Notes: generated by a model from the letters alone, not told the origin. 64,000 nucleotides of DNA from Gemmatimonadaceae bacterium (GCA_016742275.1 JACVCD010000013.1:1-64000), one strand, 5' to 3'; positions 1 through 9,130 are shown, counted from the first letter of the stretch. Translations and numbers: made by a program.

Positions 1-240
1 GGCTATACAGTGCCGCCGTTCTACGACTCGATGATCGCCAAGCTCATCGTGCAGGGCGCGACGCGTGAAGAAGCGCTCAAGCGCATGCAGATCGCCCTCG
101 AAAGCTTTGTCGTGGAAGGTGTGAAGACCACCATGCCATTCCTGGCGCGTGTGATGCAGCATCCCGGCTTCCAGGCGGGCAAGGTGCACACGAAGTGGCT
201 GGAGTTCGAAGGCGCCGACCTGCTCAAGGAACCCAGCTAA
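1..240 (+). CDS. accC: Acetyl-CoA carboxylase, biotin carboxylase subunit (C-terminal part)
   Basis: This is the last 79 codons of a gene whose start lies left of the window; the frame is open from base 1. The peptide begins GYTVPPFYDSMIAKLI and continues with a TREEAL stretch, which matches the end of the ATP-grasp biotin carboxylase fold. In the family this subunit carboxylates biotin on AccB using ATP and bicarbonate, the first step of fatty-acid synthesis. Only the C-terminal domain is visible, so pyruvate or propionyl-CoA carboxylase relatives cannot be fully excluded. The stop directly abuts the next gene. Confidence 0.85.
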   Translation, partial: GYTVPPFYDSMIAKLIVQGATREEALKRMQIALESFVVEGVKTTMPFLARVMQHPGFQAGKVHTKWLEFEGADLLKEPS

Positions 241-975
241 GTGCGAATCGACGTGCTGCTCGGCGAGGCGCCCGTCGCGCCCGCCGACGTGGCCGATCGA
301 GTGGTGGTGGTGCTCGATGTGCTTCGAGCGGCAACCACAGTTGCGACGGCCCTCGCCAATGGTGCGCGGGCCGTCGTGCCGTTTGAGACCGTTGATGAGG
401 TCGTGTCGCGCGCCCGAGTGTTTGCGCGCGGTGAAGTGTTGCTGGCCGGAGAGCGGCGTATGCAACGCATCAATGGCTTCGATCTCGGCAACTCGCCGCG
501 AGAGTTCACTGCCGAAGCCATCGGTGGACGCACGGTGCTCTACAGCACGACCAACGGTACGGTGGCGCTGGTCGCTTCAATCGGAGCTCGTGCCTGTTTC
601 TTTGCGGGGTTCGTGAATGCGCAGGCCACTGTGCATGCGGCTTCCGTCGTGGCCAGCGCTGAACAGCGGGACCTCACGATTGTCTGCGCCGGCCACGAAA
701 AGCGGTTGGCGTTTGAGGATGTCGTTTGTGCCGGTCGCCTGGTGCGTTTGCTGCATGGTGCGTTGCCCGGGCTCGTGCGCGGCGATGGTGCTCGTGTGGC
801 TGAGTTGGCAGAGCGCCCGTACATGGGTGGCGTGAGTTCTCTGGCACATGATGCAACTCATGCCCGATCACTCGATGCCGCAGGATTTGGCGCCGACGTG
901 ACAGCCTGTCTTTCGCTCGACACTTTCGATGTCGCCACTGCGTACATCGATCGGCAGCTCGTCCGGAGAGTGTGA
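241..975 (+). CDS. comB: 2-phosphosulfolactate phosphatase family protein (ComB-like)
   Basis: This 244-residue protein has the ComB family hallmarks in order: DVLRAATTVATALANGA (about residues 27-43), an LLAGER segment, GFDLGNSPREF, YSTTNGT and CAGHEKRLAFED. ComB is a Mg-dependent phosphatase acting on 2-phospho-3-sulfolactate in coenzyme M synthesis. Many bacteria without coenzyme M carry homologues, so the true substrate here is unknown. No other sulfolactate gene is in the window. The GTG start follows the accC stop with no gap, and the stop overlaps the start of ftsK. This suggests an accC-comB-ftsK transcription unit. Confidence 0.8.
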   Translation: MRIDVLLGEAPVAPADVADRVVVVLDVLRAATTVATALANGARAVVPFETVDEVVSRARVFARGEVLLAGERRMQRINGFDLGNSPREFTAEAIGGRTVLYSTTNGTVALVASIGARACFFAGFVNAQATVHAASVVASAEQRDLTIVCAGHEKRLAFEDVVCAGRLVRLLHGALPGLVRGDGARVAELAERPYMGGVSSLAHDATHARSLDAAGFGADVTACLSLDTFDVATAYIDRQLVRRV

Positions 976-3341
976 TGGACCGCAAGGTGTTGCAGCGCGA
1001 ATTGTCGGCCGTGGCCCTGAGCCTGCTGGCAGTGTTTCTCCTCGGGGCGCTGATTTTTCAGCGTGTCGAGCGGGACACTGACGTGTGTTGGGCTGCAAGT
1101 GGCCCGTTCGGTCCGGTTGGTACTGTCGTCAAGTGCACGCTGGTTTCTGCCGTTGGCATTCCGGGCATGGTGCTCATTGCCCTCGGCTGTCTCGTCGTCG
1201 CGCTGGCGCTGTTCGGGCGTATTCGTCGCGCCGACGATGCGAGTGACTGGTCACTGGTATTCGTTGGCACCGTGGTGTTGGTGCCGGTGGCCATTGGCTT
1301 GGCCATGGGTGGCGAGCCTGCACCCAATGCCGGTGCCGGTTTGTGGGGAACCTTCGTGGCGCATTATCTGCGCAAGGCACTCGGTGCGGCTGGGGCGTGG
1401 ATTGCGTTCATTCTGGCTACCAGCGCGCTGACAGTTGCCACACTGCGCTGGAATCCCATCCGCCTGCTGATTGGTCCAGGCCAGTCTGCATCGACGACGG
1501 GCGAGACGCGTCGCACGCCGACGCTCGCGGAACGGTTGGCACCGGAGCCAGAAGAGTTGCCGGCCATCGATCCGGCGTTGGTGCGTGACGTATTGGGAAC
1601 GAGTGCGGCTGGCGCCCAAAGTGCACCAAGCAAGCGCACTGCCCCTGACGTGAACAAATACGCTCCACCCGAAGACGTCGCCGAAACGGCTGCCGCTGGA
1701 AAGAAGGGGAAGGGCAAGAATCGCGGTGACAGTGTGCGCGACGAGCAAATGGAAGCGGCGCTTGAGCAGCAGGCCGAACCCGTCGCGTTCAGTGATGATC
1801 TGCCGCCGACATCACTGCTGACGGCGGCGACGCCGTCGAGGGGCGATGCGGGCAAGCGTGAGCTCGACATGGCCGGCGACAAGCTGTTGTCCACGTTGCG
1901 TACGTTCAAAGTGGATGGTGAACTGGTTGGTCGGACCACTGGTCCCACTGTCACGCAATTCGAGATCGAACCCGCGGCTGGTGTGAAGGTCCGACAGATC
2001 GCGGCGCTTGCCGACGATCTCGCGTTGGCCATGCGTGCGCCAAGTATTCGTATCGTGGCGCCAATTCCGGGGCGCGGCGCCGTTGGTGTGGAAGTGCCGA
2101 ATCCCACACCGGAAATGGTGGTGCTGCGCGAAGTGCTCGATGCGCCCGAGTTTCAGTCGGCTCGGGCAGCACTTCCCATTGCACTTGGCAAGGATCTCGA
2201 AGGTCGACCAGTCGTGGCCGATCTCGCCAAGATGCCGCACTTGCTCATTGCCGGTGCCACGGGCTCGGGCAAGTCGGTCTGCGTGAACACCATCATCACC
2301 AGTCTCGTGTATCGGCACACGCCGCACACGCTGCGATTCCTGATGGTGGACCCCAAGATGGTGGAGCTCAGCGTGTACAACGCGCTTCCACATCTCCGGC
2401 ACAAGGTCATCACCGACAATCGCGATGCGGCGGCAGTGCTCAAGTGGGCCGTGATGGAAATGCAGGATCGCTATCGGTTGCTGGAAGCCAACGCCTGCCG
2501 CAACCTGCAGGAGTTCAACAAGCGTGTAACGCAGCATGCCGCCGGCGAGGGTGCTGCTCCGCTCAAGCCGCGCAGTCCGGATGTGGCATTCGAAGATCGC
2601 ACCTATACCGGTGGGATTCTTCCGTACATCGTGGTGGTCATTGATGAAATGGCTGATCTCATGATGACGGTGCAGGGTGAGGTGGAAACGCCCATCGCCA
2701 TGCTTGCGCAGAAGGCGCGTGCGATCGGCATTCACCTCATTCTCGCCACGCAGCGTCCGAGCGTGAACGTGATCACGGGTCTCATCAAGGCGAATTTCCC
2801 GTGCCGCATCGCGTTCCGCGTGGCCTCGCAGGTGGACAGCCGCACCATCATCGATGGTGCCGGCGCCGAGTCGCTGTTGGGTAACGGAGACATGCTGTTC
2901 ATTCCTCCTGGCAAATCGGAGGCCTCACGGCTTCAGGGGGCGTATCTCTCGAGCGAGGATACGGAGAAGCTCCTGCGTTGGTACGATGACGCCAAGGCGC
3001 GTTTCGAGGCGACGCAGGGTGAAGGCGTGGCGGTGGAGCCCGATATTCTGGAGACCGTGCGGGCTGCTGAAGCCAAGGATCAGGGCGGCGGTGACGATGA
3101 TGATGGCGCGTCAGATGATCGGGATTCACGGTTCCGTGAGGCGGCCGAGGTGGTCATCCAGCATCGGCAGGGGTCGACATCACTGCTCCAGCGCCGGCTC
3201 AAGATCGGCTATGGCCGCGCGGCGCGCATCATCGATCAGCTCGAGGCGGCCGGGGTCCTCTCGCCCTCCGAAGGGGCCGCACGTCCCCGTGAAGTGTTGA
3301 TCGGTATCCAGGATCTTGACCGGATCTGCGGCGAGCCCTGA
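975..3341 (+). CDS. ftsK: DNA translocase FtsK/SpoIIIE
   Basis: This septal DNA pump clears chromosome termini during division. Four hydrophobic segments occupy roughly residues 8-28, 50-78, 92-115 and 125-155. A linker rich in charged and Ala/Pro residues follows, then the motor domain with Walker A GATGSGKS at about residues 427-434 and the nearby VDPKMVEL segment. A C-terminal winged helix starts near DSRFREAAEVV; in the family this gamma domain reads KOPS-type sites. The length of about 788 residues is that of the short-linker SpoIIIE/FtsK class. ATG at 975 overlaps the comB TGA; a GTG sits one codon earlier at 972. Confidence 0.95.
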   Translation: MDRKVLQRELSAVALSLLAVFLLGALIFQRVERDTDVCWAASGPFGPVGTVVKCTLVSAVGIPGMVLIALGCLVVALALFGRIRRADDASDWSLVFVGTVVLVPVAIGLAMGGEPAPNAGAGLWGTFVAHYLRKALGAAGAWIAFILATSALTVATLRWNPIRLLIGPGQSASTTGETRRTPTLAERLAPEPEELPAIDPALVRDVLGTSAAGAQSAPSKRTAPDVNKYAPPEDVAETAAAGKKGKGKNRGDSVRDEQMEAALEQQAEPVAFSDDLPPTSLLTAATPSRGDAGKRELDMAGDKLLSTLRTFKVDGELVGRTTGPTVTQFEIEPAAGVKVRQIAALADDLALAMRAPSIRIVAPIPGRGAVGVEVPNPTPEMVVLREVLDAPEFQSARAALPIALGKDLEGRPVVADLAKMPHLLIAGATGSGKSVCVNTIITSLVYRHTPHTLRFLMVDPKMVELSVYNALPHLRHKVITDNRDAAAVLKWAVMEMQDRYRLLEANACRNLQEFNKRVTQHAAGEGAAPLKPRSPDVAFEDRTYTGGILPYIVVVIDEMADLMMTVQGEVETPIAMLAQKARAIGIHLILATQRPSVNVITGLIKANFPCRIAFRVASQVDSRTIIDGAGAESLLGNGDMLFIPPGKSEASRLQGAYLSSEDTEKLLRWYDDAKARFEATQGEGVAVEPDILETVRAAEAKDQGGGDDDDGASDDRDSRFREAAEVVIQHRQGSTSLLQRRLKIGYGRAARIIDQLEAAGVLSPSEGAARPREVLIGIQDLDRICGEP

Positions 3342-3527
3342 TTAGACGGGGCACAATCTTCATGGGTGATCGACGTTTGCCGTATTGACGAGTGAACGAC
3401 GCCACACGATGATTGGGCCTACACTAGCCGCTGCCGTCATGTTTTGAGGGCAGCGGTCCCGCCTTCCCCCGTGCATCGACACGGGAACCCGGACCCCCTC
3501 AGGTCCTTTACTCCCCCGAGGTGCGTA

Positions 3528-6512
3528 ATGCCCCTGTTCCTCCGGCGACTGCTGGCGAGCGCTGCGTTGGCTATTGGCGTGCTGCCAATGGCATCAACGT
3601 CCGCCGCTGCCCAAAGCGGTAGCATCACCGGTAAGGTCACCGACGCCGCCAGCGGCCGGCCAATCGAGAATGCGCAGATCCAGGCGCAGTTGACCGGTGG
3701 CCAGGCCTACGGTGCCATCAGTGGTGCAGACGGTTCATTCCGCGTCGTCAATCTTCCCGATGGCAGCTACACCGTAACGGTGCGCGCCCTCGGCTTCGAG
3801 CAGCGGGTCTTTACGAACCAGCGGCCCGGCGCGACGGTGGATGCGGCCATGACGGAACGGCCGACGCAGCTTGGACAGACGGTTGTTACGGCCAGCCGTA
3901 GCCGTCCGGAAAAGGCACTTGATGCGCCGGCGCAGATCTCGGTGATCTCGAGCGAGCGAATTGCCGAACGGCCGGCGGTCACCGTCAGCGATCAGCTGCG
4001 CGGTATCCCGGGTGTCGATGTGAATCGCGGTGGTATCGCGCAGGCCAACATTGTCGCGCGCGGTTTCAACAACGCATTCAGCGGTTCCATTCTCATGCTG
4101 CAGGACTACCGGTTCGCCGGCGTGCCATCGCTGCGCGTGAACGTGCCGTTCCTTATGACCGGCACCAACGAAGACATCGATCGCATCGAAGTGTTGCTTG
4201 GTCCCGCGTCTGCGCTATACGGACCGAACAGCGCCAACGGTGTGCTGCATGTTATCACGAAGTCTCCGTTTTCACAGGAACCCGGTCGCAAGTCCAACAG
4301 CACGATCAGTGTAGATGGCGGTGAGCGTTCGCTGCTTCGCATCGGTGCACGGACGGCGGTCAAGCTGAATGAAAAGGCCGCCTTCAAGCTGTCCGGCGAA
4401 AGCATGCGCGCGGATGACTGGGAATACCGTGACCCGTCGGAGCCGGCCAATTTCCCGAATGCCGCGCCGGCCGGCCGTCGTGGCACCGCCAACAACCGTG
4501 ATTTCGGCCTCGAGCGCTTCACCGGTGAAGCACGCCTCGATTTGCGTCCGCGCGATGGCGTGGAGTTCATCACCACCTACGGACTGACCAAGGTCGGATC
4601 GGGTATCGAACTCACCGGTGCCAACGGCAGTGCTCAGATTCAGGACTGGACTTACAGCAGTGTCCAGCAGCGTATGCGGTGGGGCCGGTTCTTTGCGCAG
4701 GCCTTCATGAATTCGAGCAACGCCGGCAACGATGATTCACTCGATGTTGCTGGTACGTATCTGCTGCGCAGCGGTCAGCCGATCGTCGACAAGTCCAAGG
4801 TGTGGGCACTGCAGGCGCAGCACGGCTTCGATATGGCCGGCGGCGCGCAATCGTTCACCTACGGTGTGGACTACATCGCCACGAACCCGGAAACGGGCGG
4901 CACCATCAACGGCCGCAATGAAGCGGACGACAACACACGCGAATACGGAGGCTACTTGCAGTCGAGCTCACGCGTGCTGAACCGCAAGCTCGAGATCCTT
5001 ACCGCGCTGCGTGTCGACCAGAACAACGTCATCGAAGGCACGTTCTTCTCGCCGCGCGCCGCATTGATCTTCAAGCCGGCTGGTGAGAATCACTCGTTCC
5101 GCGCCACGTTCAATCGCGCGTTCCAGACGCCCGCCAATTTCACGTTCTTCTTGGACCTCGTGCAGTCGCGTGCGGCGGGTCTCAATCCGTATGACGTGTA
5201 CGCGCAGGGCAACAAGCCGAAGGAAGGCTTCCAGTTCCCGCGTTCCTGCACGGCGGGTTCGGCCTATGGCACGCTGTGCATGCGGTCGCCGTTCACGCAG
5301 AACGCTGGCTTCCAGACGGTCAGCGCCGGTTCGGCCATGCCCGGCGTGTGGACGGCTTTGACGCCGGCCGTGCAGCCGACACTGACCGCGGGTGTTACGC
5401 AGGCGCTCATCGCCAACTTCGGCATGTCGCAGGCTCAGGCCGCCGGTTTTGCCGCGCAGTTGACACCGGCATTGCTGCAGCGCCTCGCGTCGCGTGTGCC
5501 CACCGAAGCGGAGTTGCCCACCGGTCTCTTCATCGGACAGAACCTGATCGCGGATGCCAGCGGACCGGCCGATGTGGCGCCGCTGCGCGCTTCCTACAAC
5601 AACACCTTCGAACTCGGTTACAAAGGACAGCTCGCCAAGGGTCGTGTATTGCTCGACATCTCCGGCTGGCGTCAGCAGCGCGGCGATGTTGGCACGTCGG
5701 CTGGTCAGGCCACGCCGATCGTGCTTGCCCGCAGCCCGCAGGCCTACGGCACCTATGTCACCACGCAGTGGGCACCGGTTATTCAGGGAGCCGCCGCGCA
5801 GGCAGGTCTGAACATCACGGCTGCGCAGGCGCAGGCCTTTGCCGCCGGTCTGGCGGCTGGCGTTGTTCCGACGGCTGCCGCCCTCCCGCTCGGCGTCGTT
5901 ACGTGGGATGAAGCCGCTGGTGGCAACCGCCGCATCCTTGCCACGTACTTCAATTCGGGTACGGAGAAGCTTTGGGTCAGCGGCATTGATATGGCTGCCA
6001 CGTTCCAGGCTACGCAGAACCTTGGCTTCACGGCCAACTTCAGCCATCAGGACAAGACCATCTTCGCCGACATTGCTGGCGGCAATGCCGCGCCGCTGAT
6101 GTCGAACTCGCCGGGCAACCGTGGTTCGCTGCTCGCGCGCTTTGAAGGCAACGGCAATTCCTGGTCGCTCGAAAGCCGCTTCAACTACTCGGCCAGCTAC
6201 GAAGTGAACTCCGGCGTATACGGCACCACGGCATCGTGGCCGATTGCTGCCGGTAACACCGGCGCCACGGGTACGGCCGCTGCCGGCGCGATCGCGGGAT
6301 GCCCCACCAGCACGACCGGTCGTTTCTGCTACGACGGTGTACCGGAGATCTTCACCGTAGATGTCGGTCTGTCGAAGCGTTTCGACATCGGCGCCCAGAA
6401 GCTGCGCTGGTCGCTCAATGCCACCAATCTGCTCAACGAGGAAGTGCGCACCTTCCCCGGCGTGCCGCAGATCGGTCGCATGGTCATGACGCGTTTGCAG
6501 TACACGTTCTGA
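3528..6512 (+). CDS. TonB-dependent outer-membrane receptor with carboxypeptidase-regulatory-like domain
   Basis: This is a 994-residue outer-membrane transporter that would import a scarce ligand using TonB energy. The ATG at 3528 has a GAGG 7 bases upstream and opens a signal peptide (MPLFLRRLLA to about ASTSAAAQ); an upstream in-frame ATG would bury it. Order: signal peptide, a CarboxypepD_reg-like beta-sandwich (SITGKVTDAASGRPIENA, about residues 31-110), a plug (RPEKALDAPAQISVIS to LYGPNSANGVLHVIT), then a barrel ending in the typical terminal Phe (RLQYTF). Two Ala/Gln-rich inserts interrupt the barrel at about residues 604-672 and 746-793. The ligand cannot be predicted, and no partner SusD-like gene is adjacent. 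Confidence 0.9.
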   Translation: MPLFLRRLLASAALAIGVLPMASTSAAAQSGSITGKVTDAASGRPIENAQIQAQLTGGQAYGAISGADGSFRVVNLPDGSYTVTVRALGFEQRVFTNQRPGATVDAAMTERPTQLGQTVVTASRSRPEKALDAPAQISVISSERIAERPAVTVSDQLRGIPGVDVNRGGIAQANIVARGFNNAFSGSILMLQDYRFAGVPSLRVNVPFLMTGTNEDIDRIEVLLGPASALYGPNSANGVLHVITKSPFSQEPGRKSNSTISVDGGERSLLRIGARTAVKLNEKAAFKLSGESMRADDWEYRDPSEPANFPNAAPAGRRGTANNRDFGLERFTGEARLDLRPRDGVEFITTYGLTKVGSGIELTGANGSAQIQDWTYSSVQQRMRWGRFFAQAFMNSSNAGNDDSLDVAGTYLLRSGQPIVDKSKVWALQAQHGFDMAGGAQSFTYGVDYIATNPETGGTINGRNEADDNTREYGGYLQSSSRVLNRKLEILTALRVDQNNVIEGTFFSPRAALIFKPAGENHSFRATFNRAFQTPANFTFFLDLVQSRAAGLNPYDVYAQGNKPKEGFQFPRSCTAGSAYGTLCMRSPFTQNAGFQTVSAGSAMPGVWTALTPAVQPTLTAGVTQALIANFGMSQAQAAGFAAQLTPALLQRLASRVPTEAELPTGLFIGQNLIADASGPADVAPLRASYNNTFELGYKGQLAKGRVLLDISGWRQQRGDVGTSAGQATPIVLARSPQAYGTYVTTQWAPVIQGAAAQAGLNITAAQAQAFAAGLAAGVVPTAAALPLGVVTWDEAAGGNRRILATYFNSGTEKLWVSGIDMAATFQATQNLGFTANFSHQDKTIFADIAGGNAAPLMSNSPGNRGSLLARFEGNGNSWSLESRFNYSASYEVNSGVYGTTASWPIAAGNTGATGTAAAGAIAGCPTSTTGRFCYDGVPEIFTVDVGLSKRFDIGAQKLRWSLNATNLLNEEVRTFPGVPQIGRMVMTRLQYTF

Positions 6513-6521
6513 TGCTCTCCC

Positions 6522-6560
6522 GCCGTGTCACGCGCGCCTGATACGGGCGCGTGACACGGC
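6522..6560 (+). terminator. Inverted repeat after the TonB receptor gene
   Basis: A perfect 14-base inverted repeat starts 9 bases after the receptor stop codon (arms 6522-6535 and 6547-6560, 11-base loop). It could end receptor transcription, but no T-tract follows, so factor-independent termination is uncertain. GTGACACGG from the second arm is repeated directly at 6571-6579. Confidence 0.5.
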
Positions 6561-6577
6561 TTCACAGGCTGTGACAC

Positions 6578-6606
6578 GGGGCGACGTTTCAATGAGACGT
6601 CGCCCC
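6578..6606 (+). repeat. Second hairpin between the receptor and ugpQ
   Basis: GGGGCGACGT at 6578-6587 is complementary to ACGTCGCCCC at 6597-6606, giving a 10-bp stem with a 9-base loop. An in-frame ATG at 6592 lies in its loop and is an unlikely start for ugpQ. The role is unknown. Confidence 0.5.
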
Positions 6607-6621
6607 GCTACGTTCCCGAAC

Positions 6622-7395
6622 ATGATTCTGCTCGATCCCAGCGCGCGTCCCGTTATTGGTCATCGTGGCAACCGGGCGCATGCGCCGGAAAACACCATTC
6701 CCTCGATGCTCGAAGCGGTGGCCGCTGGTGCCGAGGCTCTCGAGTTCGACGTGCACGTCACGCGTGATGATGTGCTGGTTGTCGTGCACGATGCGACGCT
6801 CGATCGCACGACCAATGGCACCGGAGCTGTGGGAGCGTTTGATGCGCATGCGCTCCGGCAGTTCGATGCTGGCGCTCGTTTCACGAAAGACGGTCGCACG
6901 TATCCGTGGCGGGGACGTGGCGTTGTCATTCCGTTGTTCGATGAGGTCATCGAGTCGCTCCCGACCAGTTTGCCGCTCATCATTGAACTCAAGACGCCAG
7001 CAGCAGCGCCCGCTCTGCGACGCGCGATTGTGCGTCATGGCTTGGCGCATCGCATCATCGTGGCTGGGTTTGATCCGGCGAGCACGCGTGATCTGCGTGG
7101 TGGTGGTTTTGCGTTGGGAGCGAGCACACCCGATGTCGCGCGGTTGTTGGCGCCTTCGCTGTTTCGGCGTCCTGTTGCTGCGCCGTGGTTTCAGGCAATG
7201 TGCATTCCGCCGTCGCACAATGGATTTCCCATTCCGGTTGCATCCTTGGCGCGAGCCACGCGTCCGCATGGCGTGGTGACACATGTGTGGACCATCAATG
7301 ATCCGGCCAAGGCGCAGCGTCTCTGGCGGCAGGGGGTTCAGGGCATCATCAGTGATGACCCGGCTCTCATGCTTTCAGCGCGCATTGGTGTGTAA
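6622..7395 (+). CDS. ugpQ: Glycerophosphodiester phosphodiesterase
   Basis: This GDPD-family TIM-barrel enzyme hydrolyses glycerophosphodiesters to an alcohol and glycerol-3-phosphate. The first catalytic motif is GHRGNRAHAPENT (His at about residue 14 and the Arg after it). EFDVHVTRDDVLVVVHD follows with the metal-binding Glu and Asp and the second His, then LIIELK, and the barrel closes at VHVWTINDPA-like sequence near residue 225. The length of 257 residues is normal for cytoplasmic UgpQ, and there is no signal peptide. ATG 6622 fits the family N-terminus, and a TACGTT hexamer lies 7 bases upstream. In-frame ATGs at 6571 and 6592 would add residues unlike the family. Confidence 0.88.
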   Translation: MILLDPSARPVIGHRGNRAHAPENTIPSMLEAVAAGAEALEFDVHVTRDDVLVVVHDATLDRTTNGTGAVGAFDAHALRQFDAGARFTKDGRTYPWRGRGVVIPLFDEVIESLPTSLPLIIELKTPAAAPALRRAIVRHGLAHRIIVAGFDPASTRDLRGGGFALGASTPDVARLLAPSLFRRPVAAPWFQAMCIPPSHNGFPIPVASLARATRPHGVVTHVWTINDPAKAQRLWRQGVQGIISDDPALMLSARIGV

Positions 7396-7412
7396 AATGT
7401 CCGGTGCAATGT

Positions 7413-7436
7413 CGCGCGATGGATTGATATCGCGCG
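7413..7436 (+). terminator. Hairpin downstream of ugpQ
   Basis: CGCGCGAT at 7413-7420 pairs with ATCGCGCG at 7429-7436 around an 8-base loop, shortly after the ugpQ stop codon. There is no T-tract, so this is only a weak terminator candidate. Confidence 0.35.
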
Positions 7437-7484
7437 CAATGAATTGGTGAGACACGTTGGCGGGAGTGGCATTACACTCGCCCC

Positions 7485-7850
7485 ATGACAACACAACGAC
7501 AGGAATTCGGTTTGCTTGGCGAACGCATTGCTGCGCGTTGGCTCAAGCGCGAAGGGTGGACCATTCTTGCTCATCGATTTCGCAACGGTCATCGCGATAT
7601 CGATCTGATCGTGCAGCGAAACGCCGAGGTCGCCTTTGTGGAGGTGAAGGCGAGGAAGGGCACTGAGTTCGGTGGACCGGTCGAGGCTGTTCATCACCGA
7701 AAGCAACGCGAGTTGGGCCGCTCAGCCCGTATTTGGGTGGACCGGCACGGGGCTGAGGGGCAATCTTACCGCTTCGATGTCATTGGTGTGCTGGTTATCG
7801 GTCAATCTGTCCGTGTAAGGCATGTGCCAAATGCCTTCCCGCTGTCTTGA
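7485..7850 (+). CDS. yraN: YraN/UPF0102 family endonuclease-like protein
   Basis: This 121-residue protein has the YraN architecture: GLLGERIAARWLKREGW at the start, RDIDLIVQRN, then FVEVKAR. The Asp and the Glu-Val-Lys are the conserved PD-(D/E)XK nuclease-like residues. The biochemical role of the family is not settled; a Holliday-junction-resolvase-like fold is known. It precedes recA here. A TACACT hexamer lies 6 bases before the ATG, with no Shine-Dalgarno sequence. Confidence 0.85.
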   Translation: MTTQRQEFGLLGERIAARWLKREGWTILAHRFRNGHRDIDLIVQRNAEVAFVEVKARKGTEFGGPVEAVHHRKQRELGRSARIWVDRHGAEGQSYRFDVIGVLVIGQSVRVRHVPNAFPLS

Positions 7851-7907
7851 ATTCGGGCACTTGCGGGAGTTGTCCACATCGTAGTTTCTTCGTACTTTAT
7901 TCGGGTC

Positions 7908-7935
7908 TTGGTCCTGATCGCGTTCGCCCTAGATT
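7908..7935 (+). promoter_or_regulatory. Candidate recA promoter
   Basis: TTGGTC (7908-7913), a 16-base spacer and TAGATT (7930-7935) resemble a housekeeping promoter. Transcription would start near 7942, just before the recA start. I did not find an obvious Gram-negative or Bacillus-type LexA box in 7860-7950. Confidence 0.45.
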
Positions 7936-7950
7936 CTCGCGAGCCAGGGC

Positions 7951-9024
7951 ATGGCAGCTTCACCCCTCACGATGGCGGTCCTTATGGCGGGTTCGGTGAT
8001 TACAGACGACAAGCGCAAGGCCCTGGCGCTCGCAGTCGCACAGATCGAGAAGAGCTGTGGCAAAGGCTCCATCATGCGACTGGGCACCGACGCCAAAGTG
8101 CGCGTCGAGTCGATTCCGACTGGTGCGATCAATCTTGATGCAGCCATCGGCGTGGGTGGAATTCCGCGCGGCCGCATCACGGAGATCTACGGTCCGGAGT
8201 CATCCGGTAAGACGACGCTCTGTCTCCACGTTGTTGCCAATGCGCAGCGCAACGGTGGCGTGGCGGCATACATCGACGCGGAACATGCGCTCGACACCGA
8301 GTACGCCAAGAAGCTTGGTGTCGATGTCGAGAACATGCTGATCTCGCAGCCGGACACGGGTGAGCAGGCGCTGGAGATTTGCGAAATCCTCGTGCGCTCG
8401 GGTGCCGTCGACGTGATCGTCATCGACTCGGTGGCGGCGCTCGTGCCGAAGGCTGAAATCGAAGGCGACATGGGTGATTCGCATGTTGGTCTGCAGGCGC
8501 GCCTCATGAGCCAGGCGCTCCGCAAGCTGACCGGTGCGATCGCGCGCTCGAAGGTGTCGGTGGTGTTCATCAACCAGTTGCGCGAAAAGATCGGCGTCAT
8601 GTTCGGCAATCCGGAAACCACTACCGGTGGTAAGGCGCTCAAGTTCTACGCGTCGCTCCGGCTCGACATCCGTCGCATCGGTCCGGTCAAGGAGAAGGAA
8701 GACGTCATCGGATCGCATGTGCGCGTGAAGGTCGTGAAGAACAAGGTCGCGCCGCCGTTCAAGCAGGCCGAGTTCGACATCATGTACGCCGAAGGCATTA
8801 GCCACACGTCGCTGCTGGTCGACATCGGTGCGGAGTCTGGCATCATCGACAAGGCCGGCGCGTGGTACAGCTACGGTTCGCAGCGTATTGGTCAGGGTCG
8901 TGAGAACGCCAAGATGTTCCTCAAGGACAATCCGGCGCTCATGGCGGAGATCGAGGAAAAGGTGAAGGTGGTCCTTGGAGTAAAGGGACCGGAAACTGGC
9001 GCTGGCGAAGAGGCGGAAGACTAA
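7951..9024 (+). CDS. recA: Recombinase RecA
   Basis: RecA polymerises on single-stranded DNA for strand exchange and stimulates LexA-type self-cleavage. [25 protein letters not shown] starts the conserved core; it is followed by Walker [29 protein letters not shown] with the Walker B region, and the L2-loop region [22 protein letters not shown]. The C-terminus is short and acidic. Starts are possible at 7951, 7972 and 7984. The last gives an N-terminus closer in length to E. coli RecA, while the predicted promoter permits all three. A structured terminator follows, so recA may be largely monocistronic. Confidence 0.97.
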   Translation: MAASPLTMAVLMAGSVITDDKRKALALAVAQIEKSCGKGSIMRLGTDAKVRVESIPTGAINLDAAIGVGGIPRGRITEIYGPESSGKTTLCLHVVANAQRNGGVAAYIDAEHALDTEYAKKLGVDVENMLISQPDTGEQALEICEILVRSGAVDVIVIDSVAALVPKAEIEGDMGDSHVGLQARLMSQALRKLTGAIARSKVSVVFINQLREKIGVMFGNPETTTGGKALKFYASLRLDIRRIGPVKEKEDVIGSHVRVKVVKNKVAPPFKQAEFDIMYAEGISHTSLLVDIGAESGIIDKAGAWYSYGSQRIGQGRENAKMFLKDNPALMAEIEEKVKVVLGVKGPETGAGEEAED

Positions 9025-9051
9025 GCGCCGTTTACCGTTTGCTGGAAATGG

Positions 9052-9130
9052 GCCGAGGGGTGGCTCGCGGTGGGAAGTGGTGCCCGGATCACCACTCCTC
9101 ATCGTGAGTTGCCCCTCGGCTTATTTCTTC
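9052..9130 (+). terminator. Branched terminator between recA and recX
   Basis: GCCGAGGGG (9052-9060) pairs with CCCCTCGGC (9112-9120), enclosing an inner hairpin of GTGGTG with CACCAC, and is followed by TTATTTCTT. The stem plus T-rich tail fits an intrinsic terminator for recA. The roughly 50-base insert makes it larger than usual. Confidence 0.65.

Noticed and set aside
3420-3527. Cobalamin or other riboswitch before the TonB receptor
   Set aside because: The 100-base leader has small hairpins (e.g. 3468-3485) but lacks the conserved B12-box and other riboswitch cores.
7860-7950. LexA/SOS box before recA
   Set aside because: I looked for CTGT-N8-ACAG and GAAC-N4-GTTC type sites and found no convincing match; a lineage-specific box cannot be ruled out.
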